DNA of 11,467 nucleotides from contig DASXAR010000035.1 in the NCBI GenBank assembly GCA_036406595.1, positions 1-11,467 of the forward strand, in the 5' to 3' direction. Of this stretch, positions 1 through 5,741 are shown in pieces. This DNA comes from VRUE01 sp036406595 (lineage in GTDB: Bacteria; Actinomycetota; Thermoleophilia; Solirubrobacterales; 70-9). A program made the position numbers and the translations under genes. Under the pieces are notes generated by a model that was not told the origin of the DNA, did not search any database, and saw only the letters and a list, made by a program, of their open reading frames with translations. Positions within the stretch are counted from its first letter, which is position 1. Each line of letters opens with the position of its first letter.

Positions 1-1
1 G

Positions 2-1825
2 ATCGCCTACGCGACGGTCCAGTACGACGTCCTCAACAACGAACTCGAAAAGTCCGACGTCGAAAGGCTGATCTCCAACTCGCAGGCGGCGTCGGGACCG
101 GGCCTGCAGGTCGAGCTGGGCGGCCAGCCAATCGAGGAAGCGCGCGAAGAAGGCGGCGACACCTCGTTCCTGATCGGGCTTGGGGCGGCCGTGGTCGTGC
201 TGCTGCTCACCTTCGGCTCGGTGGTCGCCATGGGCCTGCCGATCGTCTCCGCCCTCTTCGCCCTCGGCGTGGGAATCAGCCTGGTGATCCTCGGCACGCA
301 CGTCTTCGACACCGCCGACTTCGCCACGATCCTGGCGGCGATGATCGGCCTCGGCGTCGGCATCGACTACGCACTGTTCATCCTCACCCGCTTCCGCAAC
401 GGGCTCGACGAGGGGCTCGAGCCGCGCGCGGCGGCGATCAAAGCCGTCGACACGGCGGGCCGCGCGGTGCTCTTCGCGGGGATCACGGTGATCATCTCGC
501 TGATGGGGATGTTCCTGCTCGGCCTCTCCTTCCTCTACGGAGTGGCCGCCGCGGCGGCGCTCGCGGTCCTCTGCACGATGATCGGCGCCCTGACGCTGCT
601 CCCGGCCCTGCTGACGATCATCGGTCGCCGGGTGGACCGGCTGCGGATCCCCTTCCTTGCGAGGCGGGCGACTAGCCTCGACGAGGGCGGCCGCTGGTTC
701 CGCTGGAGTCGCCAGATACAGCGGCGGCCGGTCCTCTCCGCCCTGCTCTCGGGCGGGCTCCTGCTTCTGCTCTGCGTCCCCACCCTGTCGCTCCGGCTGG
801 GCACCAACGACGCCGGCACCGATCCCTCCGGGAAGACGACCCGCGAGGCCTACGACCTGCTCGCCGAAGGGTTCGGGCCCGGCTTCAACGGCCCGCTGGT
901 GATGGTCGCCGCGCTCCCCGCCAGAGGGCAGGACGAAGCGCTGACCCAGCTCTGCCACGGGCTGAGGCGGGAACCCGGGGTGGCGAGCGTCACCCCGGTG
1001 ATGCTCAACCCGGCGAAGAACACCGGCGTCTGCCAGGTCTATCCCGCCACCTCGCCCCAGAGCGCGGCGACGACCGAGCTGCTCGACCACATCCGCGGCG
1101 ACGTGATCCCACCGCTCGAGGCGCGGACCGGGGCGCAGCTGCACGTCGGCGGCATCAACGCCATCTTCGAGGACTTCGGCACCGCGATCGCCAACAAGCT
1201 GCCGCTGTTCATCGGCGTCGTCGTGCTGCTCTCGGCGCTGCTGCTGATGATCGTCTTCCGATCGGTGCTCGTGCCCCTGAAGGCGATGGTGATGAACCTG
1301 CTCAGCATCGGCGCGGCCTTCGGCCTCGTCGTCGCGGTCTTCCAGTGGGGCTGGGGAGCGAGCCTGATCGGTGTCGACAACACCGGCCCGATCATCTCGT
1401 TCTTCCCGATCTTCCTCTTTGCGATCGTCTTCGGGCTCTCGATGGACTACGAGGTCTTCCTGATGTCGCGGATCCACGAGGAGTGGGAACACAACCGCGA
1501 CGCGACCGCCGCCGTCACCCGCGGGCTCGCCCTCACGGGTCGCGTGATCACCGCCGCCGCGGCGATCATGGTCACCGTCTTCGCCTCCTTCATGCTCGGC
1601 GAAGACCGGATCATCAAACTCTTCGGTCTCGGCCTCTCCTCCGCCGTCCTCATCGACGCCGTGATCATCCGCTCGGTCCTCGTCCCCGCGGTGATGCAGC
1701 TCTTCGGCGAGCGCGCCTGGTGGCTGCCGGGGTGGCTCGAGCGCTCGCTCCCGCGCCTCCACGTCGAGCCCGCCGAGCGCGACGCGCCGGCAACCGGCGA
1801 GGAGCCGGCCGTCGAGAGCATCTGA
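2..1825 (+). CDS. MMPL/RND-family transporter, 5' end missing
   Basis: Inner-membrane transporter of the MMPL branch of the RND superfamily; relatives export lipids or hydrophobic compounds using the proton gradient. The reading frame is open from base 2 and codes for 607 visible residues, so the first transmembrane helix and part of the first periplasmic domain lie upstream. Visible residues 1-52 are the end of that domain. A hydrophobic block follows (about 55-205) with a GxGIDY motif, Asp-Tyr at 122-123. Next come a Lys/Arg-rich cytosolic loop, a further helix near 243-262, a second extracytoplasmic domain (about 265-395) and the last helices, with a second motif GLSMDY (Asp-Tyr 482-483). 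The paired Asp-Tyr motifs are the proton-relay residues known from MmpL proteins and are both intact. A short polar tail ends the protein. The gene converges with rpmB, 8 bases away. The family call is firm; the substrate is unknown. Confidence 0.93.
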   Translation: MAYATVQYDVLNNELEKSDVERLISNSQAASGPGLQVELGGQPIEEAREEGGDTSFLIGLGAAVVVLLLTFGSVVAMGLPIVSALFALGVGISLVILGTHVFDTADFATILAAMIGLGVGIDYALFILTRFRNGLDEGLEPRAAAIKAVDTAGRAVLFAGITVIISLMGMFLLGLSFLYGVAAAAALAVLCTMIGALTLLPALLTIIGRRVDRLRIPFLARRATSLDEGGRWFRWSRQIQRRPVLSALLSGGLLLLLCVPTLSLRLGTNDAGTDPSGKTTREAYDLLAEGFGPGFNGPLVMVAALPARGQDEALTQLCHGLRREPGVASVTPVMLNPAKNTGVCQVYPATSPQSAATTELLDHIRGDVIPPLEARTGAQLHVGGINAIFEDFGTAIANKLPLFIGVVVLLSALLLMIVFRSVLVPLKAMVMNLLSIGAAFGLVVAVFQWGWGASLIGVDNTGPIISFFPIFLFAIVFGLSMDYEVFLMSRIHEEWEHNRDATAAVTRGLALTGRVITAAAAIMVTVFASFMLGEDRIIKLFGLGLSSAVLIDAVIIRSVLVPAVMQLFGERAWWLPGWLERSLPRLHVEPAERDAPATGEEPAVESI

Positions 1826-1845
1826 AGCCCGCCTCAGGCGGCCTT
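1825..1845. terminator. Possible bidirectional terminator hairpin between MMPL gene and rpmB
   Basis: The two convergent stop codons are only 8 bases apart. The sequence AAGC-CCGCC-TCA-GGCGG-CCTT can fold into a stem of five G-C pairs, then one C-C mismatch, then three more pairs (AAG/CTT), around a three-base loop that is itself the rpmB stop codon on the other strand. There is no T-tract on either side, so this is not a textbook intrinsic terminator, although hairpins without a T-tract have been proposed as terminators in high-GC actinobacteria. Weakly supported. Confidence 0.3.
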
Positions 1846-2025
1846 GGTGACCTTGTTGGCCTTGAGGCAGCGCGTGCACACGTAGGTGCGCAGCTTGCGG
1901 CCGTGCTCTTCGATCCGCACCTTCTGGAGGTTCGGGTCGAAGCGCCGCTTGGTGGCGACCATCGAGTGGCTGCGGGACTGGCCGAAGGCCGGCCCCTTGC
2001 CGCAGCTGTGGCATACCTTCGCCAT
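1834..2025 (-). CDS. rpmB: 50S ribosomal protein L28
   Basis: Small protein of the large ribosomal subunit, 63 residues, the normal length for bacterial L28. It opens MAKVCHSCGKGP and contains the family stretch RRFDPNLQKVR followed by YVCTRCLK near the end. Cys5/Cys8 and Cys50/Cys53 form two CxxC pairs, so this is the zinc-binding (C+) form; many bacteria also carry a C- paralogue used under zinc starvation, but none is in the window. I chose ATG at 2025 over the adjacent GTG at 2028 because a GAGG ribosome binding site (2033-2036) is 7 bases from the ATG and only 4 from the GTG, and because L28 proteins normally begin M-A-K/R-x-C. It lies downstream of ribH on the same strand, about 100 bases away, and may have its own promoter there. 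The identification is secure. Confidence 0.97.
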   Translation of the reverse strand: MAKVCHSCGKGPAFGQSRSHSMVATKRRFDPNLQKVRIEEHGRKLRTYVCTRCLKANKVTKAA

Positions 2026-2103
2026 CACGAATCCTCGTGCTTTGCTCGCTGCACGCAGAACCAGATTGCGACGTTTGCCCGCTCCGCACTCATTGGACGG
2101 CGG

Positions 2104-2130
2104 ATAGTAGCCGGAACGGGTGCTCGTCAG
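2104..2130 (-). promoter_or_regulatory. Candidate rpmB promoter in the ribH-rpmB gap
   Basis: On the minus strand CTGACG (2130-2125), overlapping the ribH stop codon, resembles a -35 box (4 of 6 to TTGACA), and TACTAT (2109-2104) resembles a -10 box (TAnnnT). The spacer is 15 bases, shorter than the ideal 17. It would start transcription near 2097, giving a leader of about 70 bases before rpmB. The gap of about 100 bases contrasts with the overlapping or nearly touching rib genes upstream, which supports separate expression of the ribosomal protein gene. Nothing else was recognised in the gap. Confidence 0.25.
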
Positions 2131-2618
2131 GCGAGCTGGCGCTGCAGAAGCGCCATCCGGGCCACGGTGAGGGCGGCGTTACGGCCCTGGTCACGCTTGC
2201 CGCCGCCGGCCCGCGCCAGCGCCTGCTCCATCGTGTCGCAGGTGATCACCCCGAAGGAACAGGGGACCCCGGTCTCGAGCTGCACGTCCTGGATGCCTCG
2301 AGCCGACTCCGCGCAGACGAAGTCGTAGTGGTCGGTCTCGCCGCGGATTACGACGCCGAGGCAGGCGACCCCGGCGAATTCTCCGCTCTGCGCATGAAGC
2401 CTGGCCGCGAAGGGAAGCTCGTAGGCGCCCGGTACCGACGCGTGCCGTATCGCTGCGGCCGGGACGCCGGCCATGGCGAAACCCTCCTCGGCGCCGCGCG
2501 AGAGGCGCTCGGCCAGGTCCTCATAGAAGCGGCCCACGCAGACCGCGAAGCTCAGGGAGGAGAGGATCGCTTTCTCGCCGTCGCTGAAGGTCTCGAGGAA
2601 AGCGCCATCCTCACCCAC
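2127..2618 (-). CDS. ribH: 6,7-dimethyl-8-ribityllumazine synthase
   Basis: Penultimate step of riboflavin synthesis: condenses 5-amino-6-ribitylamino-uracil with 3,4-dihydroxy-2-butanone 4-phosphate (made by the upstream RibBA) to give ribityllumazine. It has 163 residues, close to the family norm of 150-160, with a short polar N-terminal extension of about 20 residues. Family motifs are in order: GRFYEDL near 29 (aromatic substrate pocket), VPGAYELP at 62-69, IRGETDHYDF at 91-100 with the catalytic His97, and FGVITCDTMEQALAR at 122-136. The Lys/Arg-rich GGKRDQGRNAA stretch near 139 occupies the place of the usual GNKG phosphate-binding motif but is diverged. The GTG start overlaps the ribBA stop by 8 bases and follows a GGAGG at 2625-2629 with a 6-base gap, so translation is probably coupled. 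The product normally assembles into pentamers or icosahedral 60-mers. Confidence 0.96.
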   Translation of the reverse strand: MGEDGAFLETFSDGEKAILSSLSFAVCVGRFYEDLAERLSRGAEEGFAMAGVPAAAIRHASVPGAYELPFAARLHAQSGEFAGVACLGVVIRGETDHYDFVCAESARGIQDVQLETGVPCSFGVITCDTMEQALARAGGGKRDQGRNAALTVARMALLQRQLA

Positions 2619-3936
2619 CCCGAGCCTCCTCGTCGTGAAGCATCTCCTCGTCGTGGAGCATCTCCTCGTCGAGGGCGAGGCCCTGATGGTGGAGGATGTG
2701 GCCGAGCTTGTCGCGCTTGGCGCGCAGGTAGTGCTCGTTGTGCTGGTTGGGGATCGCCTCGATCGGGACCTGCTCGGTCACCGAGAGGCCGTACCCCTCG
2801 AGCCCGTGGATCTTCTTCGGGTTGTTGGTGAGGATGCGGATGCTCGTCAGCCCGAGGTCGACCAGGATCTGGGCGCCGATCCCGTAGTCGCGCAGGTCCG
2901 CGGGCAGGCCCAGCTTGAGGTTGGCCTCGACCGTGTCCGCGCCCTGCTCCTGCAGCTTGTAGGCGCGCAGCTTGTTGAGCAGGCCGATCCCCCGCCCCTC
3001 CTGCGAGAGGTAGAGGAGGACGCCCTGCCCCTCCTGCTCGATCATCGACAGCGCCGAGGCGAGCTGTTCGCCGCAGTCGCAGCGCATGCTGTGGAAGACG
3101 TCGCCGGTCAGGCACTCGCTGTGGACGCGGACCAGCACGTCCTCGGCGCCCGACACGTCGCCCTTGACCATCGCGACATGGTGTTTGTCGTCGACCAGCG
3201 AGCGATAGCCGACCGCGGTGAAGTCACCGAAGACGGTCGGCAGGGCGGTCGAGACGACGCGCTCGACCAGCTTCTCGGTGCGGCGCCGGTAGGCGATCAG
3301 GTCGGCGACGGTGATCATCTTCAGCCCGTGGCGCTCGCAGTAGGGGACCAGGTCCGGGATGCGGGCCATCGTCCCGTCCTCGTTCATCACCTCGCAGATC
3401 ACGCCGGCGGGGTTGAGGCCGGCAAGCCGCGCCAGGTCGACCGCCGCCTCGGTCTGCCCGGTGCGCTCGAGGACGCCCCCCGATTTCGCCTTGAGCGGGA
3501 AGACGTGACCGGGCTGAACGAGGTCGCGGGGGCTCGCACCGGGATCGACGGCGACCTGGATGGTGTGGGCGCGATCGGCGGCGGAGATCCCGGTGGTGAC
3601 CCCCTCGCGGGCCTCGATCGCGACCGTGAAGGCGGTCTGTAGCGGCGTCTCGTTCTTCGCCGCCATCAGGTCGAGGCCGAGCTCGTCGCAGCGCTCGGGA
3701 GTAAGCGCAAGGCAGATCAGGCCGCGCGCCTCTTTCGCCATGAAGTTGATCGCCTCCGGGGTCGCGAACTGGGCGGCCATGGTCAGGTCGCCCTCGTTCT
3801 CGCGGTCCTCGTCATCGCAGACGACCACAATGCGACCCTGGCGGATCTCCTCGATCGCCTCCTCGATGGTCGCGAACGGGCCCTCGCCCGTCGTTTGCTG
3901 CGCCTCGTCTGCTCTGGGCTCCGTCATACGGCTCAC
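2611..3936 (-). CDS. ribBA: Bifunctional 3,4-dihydroxy-2-butanone-4-phosphate synthase / GTP cyclohydrolase II
   Basis: Supplies both precursor branches of riboflavin synthesis. The N-terminal RibB domain (about 20-220) converts ribulose 5-phosphate to dihydroxybutanone phosphate; the C-terminal RibA domain (about 225-425) opens GTP. RibB shows DDEDRENEGD (41-50), TGISAADR (115-122), GHVFPL and a C-E-V-M-N-E-D-G-T-M-A-R segment. However, the usual G-H-T-E-A motif reads G-Q-T-E-A, with Gln161 in place of a known metal ligand. RibA looks intact: HSECLTGD with zinc cysteines 275, 286 and 288, then SQEGRGIG (311-318), the VEAN and RDYGIGAQ segments and LTNNPKKI (368-376). The tail ends in an acidic DEEMLH tandem repeat beyond the normal family end. 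I chose GTG at 3936 (441 residues) because AAAGGAG lies 5 bases upstream; ATG at 3927 is the alternative. It starts 28 bases after ribE and overlaps ribH. Confidence 0.96.
   Translation of the reverse strand: MSRMTEPRADEAQQTTGEGPFATIEEAIEEIRQGRIVVVCDDEDRENEGDLTMAAQFATPEAINFMAKEARGLICLALTPERCDELGLDLMAAKNETPLQTAFTVAIEAREGVTTGISAADRAHTIQVAVDPGASPRDLVQPGHVFPLKAKSGGVLERTGQTEAAVDLARLAGLNPAGVICEVMNEDGTMARIPDLVPYCERHGLKMITVADLIAYRRRTEKLVERVVSTALPTVFGDFTAVGYRSLVDDKHHVAMVKGDVSGAEDVLVRVHSECLTGDVFHSMRCDCGEQLASALSMIEQEGQGVLLYLSQEGRGIGLLNKLRAYKLQEQGADTVEANLKLGLPADLRDYGIGAQILVDLGLTSIRILTNNPKKIHGLEGYGLSVTEQVPIEAIPNQHNEHYLRAKRDKLGHILHHQGLALDEEMLHDEEMLHDEEARGG
2627..2671 (-). repeat. 18-bp tandem repeat in ribBA 3' end, carrying the ribH ribosome binding site
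   Basis: An 18-base unit is present in 2.5 copies with one substitution between the full copies (2638 against 2656). In the ribBA frame it codes for D-E-E-M-L-H twice and then D-E-E. Each copy contains GAGGAG on the minus strand. The last, partial copy provides the Shine-Dalgarno sequence of ribH, and in the other copies GAGGAG runs directly into an in-frame ATG codon. Copy-number change would alter the RibBA tail in steps of six residues without a frameshift. Confidence 0.85.
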
Positions 3937-3941
3937 GCTCG

Positions 3942-3948
3942 CTCCTTT
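3942..3948 (-). promoter_or_regulatory. Ribosome binding site of ribBA
   Basis: AAAGGAG on the minus strand in the 28-base gap between ribE and ribBA. It is 5 bases from GTG 3936 and 14 bases from ATG 3927, which favours the GTG as the start. The reading frame stays open a further 27 codons upstream into the end of ribE, but that part has no family similarity. Confidence 0.7.
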
Positions 3949-3964
3949 CCAGCGAATGGTGACA

Positions 3965-4558
3965 TCACACACTCCCGCTTCCCAGCAACCGCTCCACGTA
4001 CCTTGCGACCACGTCACACTCGACGTTCACGCTGCGGCCCACCTCCACGTGGCCGAAGGTCGTGCGCTCCAGAGTCTCGGGAATCAGCGAGACCTCGAGC
4101 CACCCCTCCCCCAGCTCGGCGACCGTCAGGCTCACTCCGTCAAGCGCGATCGACCCCTTGTCGATCACGTACCTGGTCAGTTCCTTCGGAAGCTTCACTC
4201 GCAGGCGCCGGGCGAACCCGTCGTCCTCGACGGCCAGGACCTCGCCCACGCCGTCGACGTGTCCCTGCACGATGTGCCCCCCGAGCCGGTCCGAGGCCTT
4301 CATCGCCAGCTCCAGATTCACATTCGCTCCGGCCTCGAGATCGCCCAGGGCCGTCACTTTCAACGTCTGGTTCATCGCATCCGTCTCGAATCCGCCGTCG
4401 TCTACAGAAACAGCGGTCAGGCAGGCGCCGTTGACGGCAACGGAGTCGCCCGTCGACAGCTCTTCGGCCAGACGCGTTTCAACTTGCAGGCGCGCGCCGT
4501 CCCCACCGCTCTCCACCGACACAACTGTCCCGACGTCCTCGATCAACCCGGTGAACAC
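3965..4558 (-). CDS. ribE: Riboflavin synthase (alpha subunit)
   Basis: Last step of the pathway: dismutates two molecules of 6,7-dimethyl-8-ribityllumazine to riboflavin and the pyrimidine that RibH reuses. The 197 residues form the expected two tandem lumazine-binding barrels (about 1-88 and 89-185). Each has its matching loop: VNGACLT at 42-48 in the first and LDGVSLT at 139-145 in the second. GGHIVQGHVDG (93-103) opens the second barrel, and IPETLERT at 159-166 is near the end. The invariant N-terminus M-F-T-G-L-I-E fixes the start at GTG 4558, which is 8 bases after GAAGGAG and 2 bases after the ribD stop; an in-frame GTG at 4567 overlaps the ribosome binding site and is unlikely. The enzyme is typically a homotrimer. 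Called ribC in enterobacteria and some actinobacteria. Confidence 0.96.
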   Translation of the reverse strand: MFTGLIEDVGTVVSVESGGDGARLQVETRLAEELSTGDSVAVNGACLTAVSVDDGGFETDAMNQTLKVTALGDLEAGANVNLELAMKASDRLGGHIVQGHVDGVGEVLAVEDDGFARRLRVKLPKELTRYVIDKGSIALDGVSLTVAELGEGWLEVSLIPETLERTTFGHVEVGRSVNVECDVVARYVERLLGSGSV

Positions 4559-4560
4559 CC

Positions 4561-5697
4561 TCACCACTCCTTCAAACGGGCGGTGATCAGAACGTCGTCG
4601 CCGATCTCCTCGACGGTTCGGGACAGAGCCGCGCGGCGCGCGGGTCCTGTCGCCGCAGGGGGGCCCCCTCCCAGAATGACAGGGGCGATGAAGATTCTGG
4701 CTCGGTCGAGCTGATCTGCATCCGAGAACGCCGAAGCGAGAGTTTGGCCGCCCTCGAGGAAGAGGCTGGTGACGTTCCGGCGGCCGAGGTCGGCGAGCGC
4801 CGAGGCGATGCGCTCGGCCGGTGTCGATCCTGACGCGACGAGCACCTCGGCGCCGGCATCGCGCAGCGCCGAGAGCCGACTCGAGCCGGCCTGATCCGAG
4901 ACGACGACGAGGACGGGCGAGGTATCGAGGGTGCGCAGCAGCTGCGAATCGAGTGGAAGGCGGGCGTTGGAGTCGAAGACGACGCGAACCGGCTGCCGCG
5001 CCCGCTCGATACCCCGAGCTGTCAGAAGAGGGTCGTCGGCGAGGACGGTGCCGATGCCGACGGCGATCGCATCCGATTCGGCCCGCCAGCGATGGACCAG
5101 CTCGCGGCTCTCGGTGCCGGAGATCCAGGGCGAGTCTCCGGGGGCGGTCGTCGTGCGGCCGTCGAGTGACATCGCGAGCTTCAGGGTGACCAGAGGGAGG
5201 CCCGTTCGAGAGTGCTTGCGGAACGACTGGTTGATGAGGCGGGCCGCGGTCGCCTCGGCGCCCGCGGCGAAGGAGACCTCGACCCCGCCGTCGCGGAGGA
5301 TGCCGGGGCCCCGGCCCGAGGCCTTCTCGCTCGGGTCATCGGAGGCGATCACGACCCGGGAGATCCCCGCCTCGAGGACCGCCTCGACGCAGGGCGGCTG
5401 ACGTCCTTGGTGCGCGCAAGGCTCGAGCGTCAGGTACATCGTCGCCCCGGCCGGGTCCTCGTCGCCGCGGCGGCAGTCCTCGAGCGCCGCCCGCTCGGCG
5501 TGGAGCTCGCCGAGGGCGGCGTGGAAGCCCTCCCCGATCACCCGCCCGTCGCGCACGATTACGGCACCGACCAGGGGATTGGGGCTGACCCGGCCGCGAC
5601 CACCCTCAGCAAGCTCCAGCGCCCGCTTCAAATGGGAGCGATCCGTGGCTGTGAGCTGGGCGTTCATGCGACCGATTGACTCGTCAATCAATTTCAT
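4561..5697 (-). CDS. ribD: Bifunctional diaminohydroxyphosphoribosylaminopyrimidine deaminase / 5-amino-6-(5-phosphoribosylamino)uracil reductase
   Basis: Carries out the second and third steps after GTP cyclohydrolase II: zinc-dependent deamination of the pyrimidine, then NADPH-dependent reduction of the ribosyl side chain. It has 378 residues, the usual length. Deaminase domain about 18-155: SPNPLVGAVIV (38-48), zinc ligands His66 in HAE (Glu68 is the proton shuttle), Cys94 in the EPCAHQGR segment and Cys103 in PPC. Reductase domain about 168-375: LKLAMSLDGRT (172-182), VGIGTVLADDP (213-223) and LEGGQTLASAF (314-324). The chosen ATG at 5697 follows GGGAG with 4 bases between. A second in-frame ATG at 5667 (residue 11) would fit the conserved N-terminus but has no ribosome binding site; in that case a 16-bp palindrome would lie in the leader. 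First gene of the rib block, divergent from a glycosyltransferase gene 44 bases away. Confidence 0.96.
   Translation of the reverse strand: MKLIDESIGRMNAQLTATDRSHLKRALELAEGGRGRVSPNPLVGAVIVRDGRVIGEGFHAALGELHAERAALEDCRRGDEDPAGATMYLTLEPCAHQGRQPPCVEAVLEAGISRVVIASDDPSEKASGRGPGILRDGGVEVSFAAGAEATAARLINQSFRKHSRTGLPLVTLKLAMSLDGRTTTAPGDSPWISGTESRELVHRWRAESDAIAVGIGTVLADDPLLTARGIERARQPVRVVFDSNARLPLDSQLLRTLDTSPVLVVVSDQAGSSRLSALRDAGAEVLVASGSTPAERIASALADLGRRNVTSLFLEGGQTLASAFSDADQLDRARIFIAPVILGGGPPAATGPARRAALSRTVEEIGDDVLITARLKEW
4567..4573 (-). promoter_or_regulatory. Ribosome binding site of ribE inside the end of ribD
   Basis: GAAGGAG on the minus strand, encoded within the last codons of ribD, 8 bases from the GTG start at 4558. 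It settles the start of ribE and indicates that ribD and ribE are translated from one message. Confidence 0.7.
5674..5689. promoter_or_regulatory. 16-bp palindrome GATTGAC-TC-GTCAATC at the start of ribD, candidate operator
   Basis: Perfect 7-base inverted arms separated by two bases, the size and symmetry of a typical dimeric-repressor operator, in a GC-rich region where AT-rich symmetry stands out. It overlaps ribD codons 3-9 if translation starts at 5697, or lies just upstream if it starts at 5667. Each arm contains TTGAC, which resembles a -35 element. On the plus strand TTGACT (5676-5681) is 16 bases from TCTACT (5698-5703), a possible promoter for the divergent glycosyltransferase gene. 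A regulator cannot be named from this sequence. It could also be chance. Confidence 0.35.
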
Positions 5698-5726
5698 TCT
5701 ACTCCCGTCGCGACGGGGTCTCGGGA

Positions 5727-5732
5727 TACCCT
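5727..5732 (+). promoter_or_regulatory. Candidate -10 element for a leaderless glycosyltransferase transcript
   Basis: TACCCT fits the TAnnnT pattern of actinobacterial -10 boxes and ends 9 bases before the GTG at 5742. No Shine-Dalgarno sequence precedes that GTG, so a transcript starting at or near the start codon is plausible. The surrounding GGGATACCC is palindromic, so its reverse complement could also act as a -10 for ribD. No convincing -35 was found for either direction. Confidence 0.27.
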
Positions 5733-5741
5733 GGGCCGCCC

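Noticed and set aside
2029..2126. Possible small RNA, riboswitch or L28 autoregulatory leader in the ribH-rpmB gap
   Set aside because: I could not find a convincing stem or known leader motif by eye; only a weak promoter candidate is reported there.
1345..2328. Plus-strand frame spanning the MMPL end, rpmB and ribH
   Set aside because: Crosses three well-supported genes and has an Arg-rich, domainless translation; a chance frame.
2635..3642. Long plus-strand open frame (335 codons) opposite ribBA
   Set aside because: It runs antisense to a fully motif-supported RibBA. The protein is Val/Asp/Gly-rich with no recognisable domain, as expected of a GC-rich antisense shadow.
3937..4017. N-terminal extension of ribBA up to 4017
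   Set aside because: The extra 27 residues overlap the end of ribE, have no family similarity, and the clear AAAGGAG ribosome binding site lies downstream of them.
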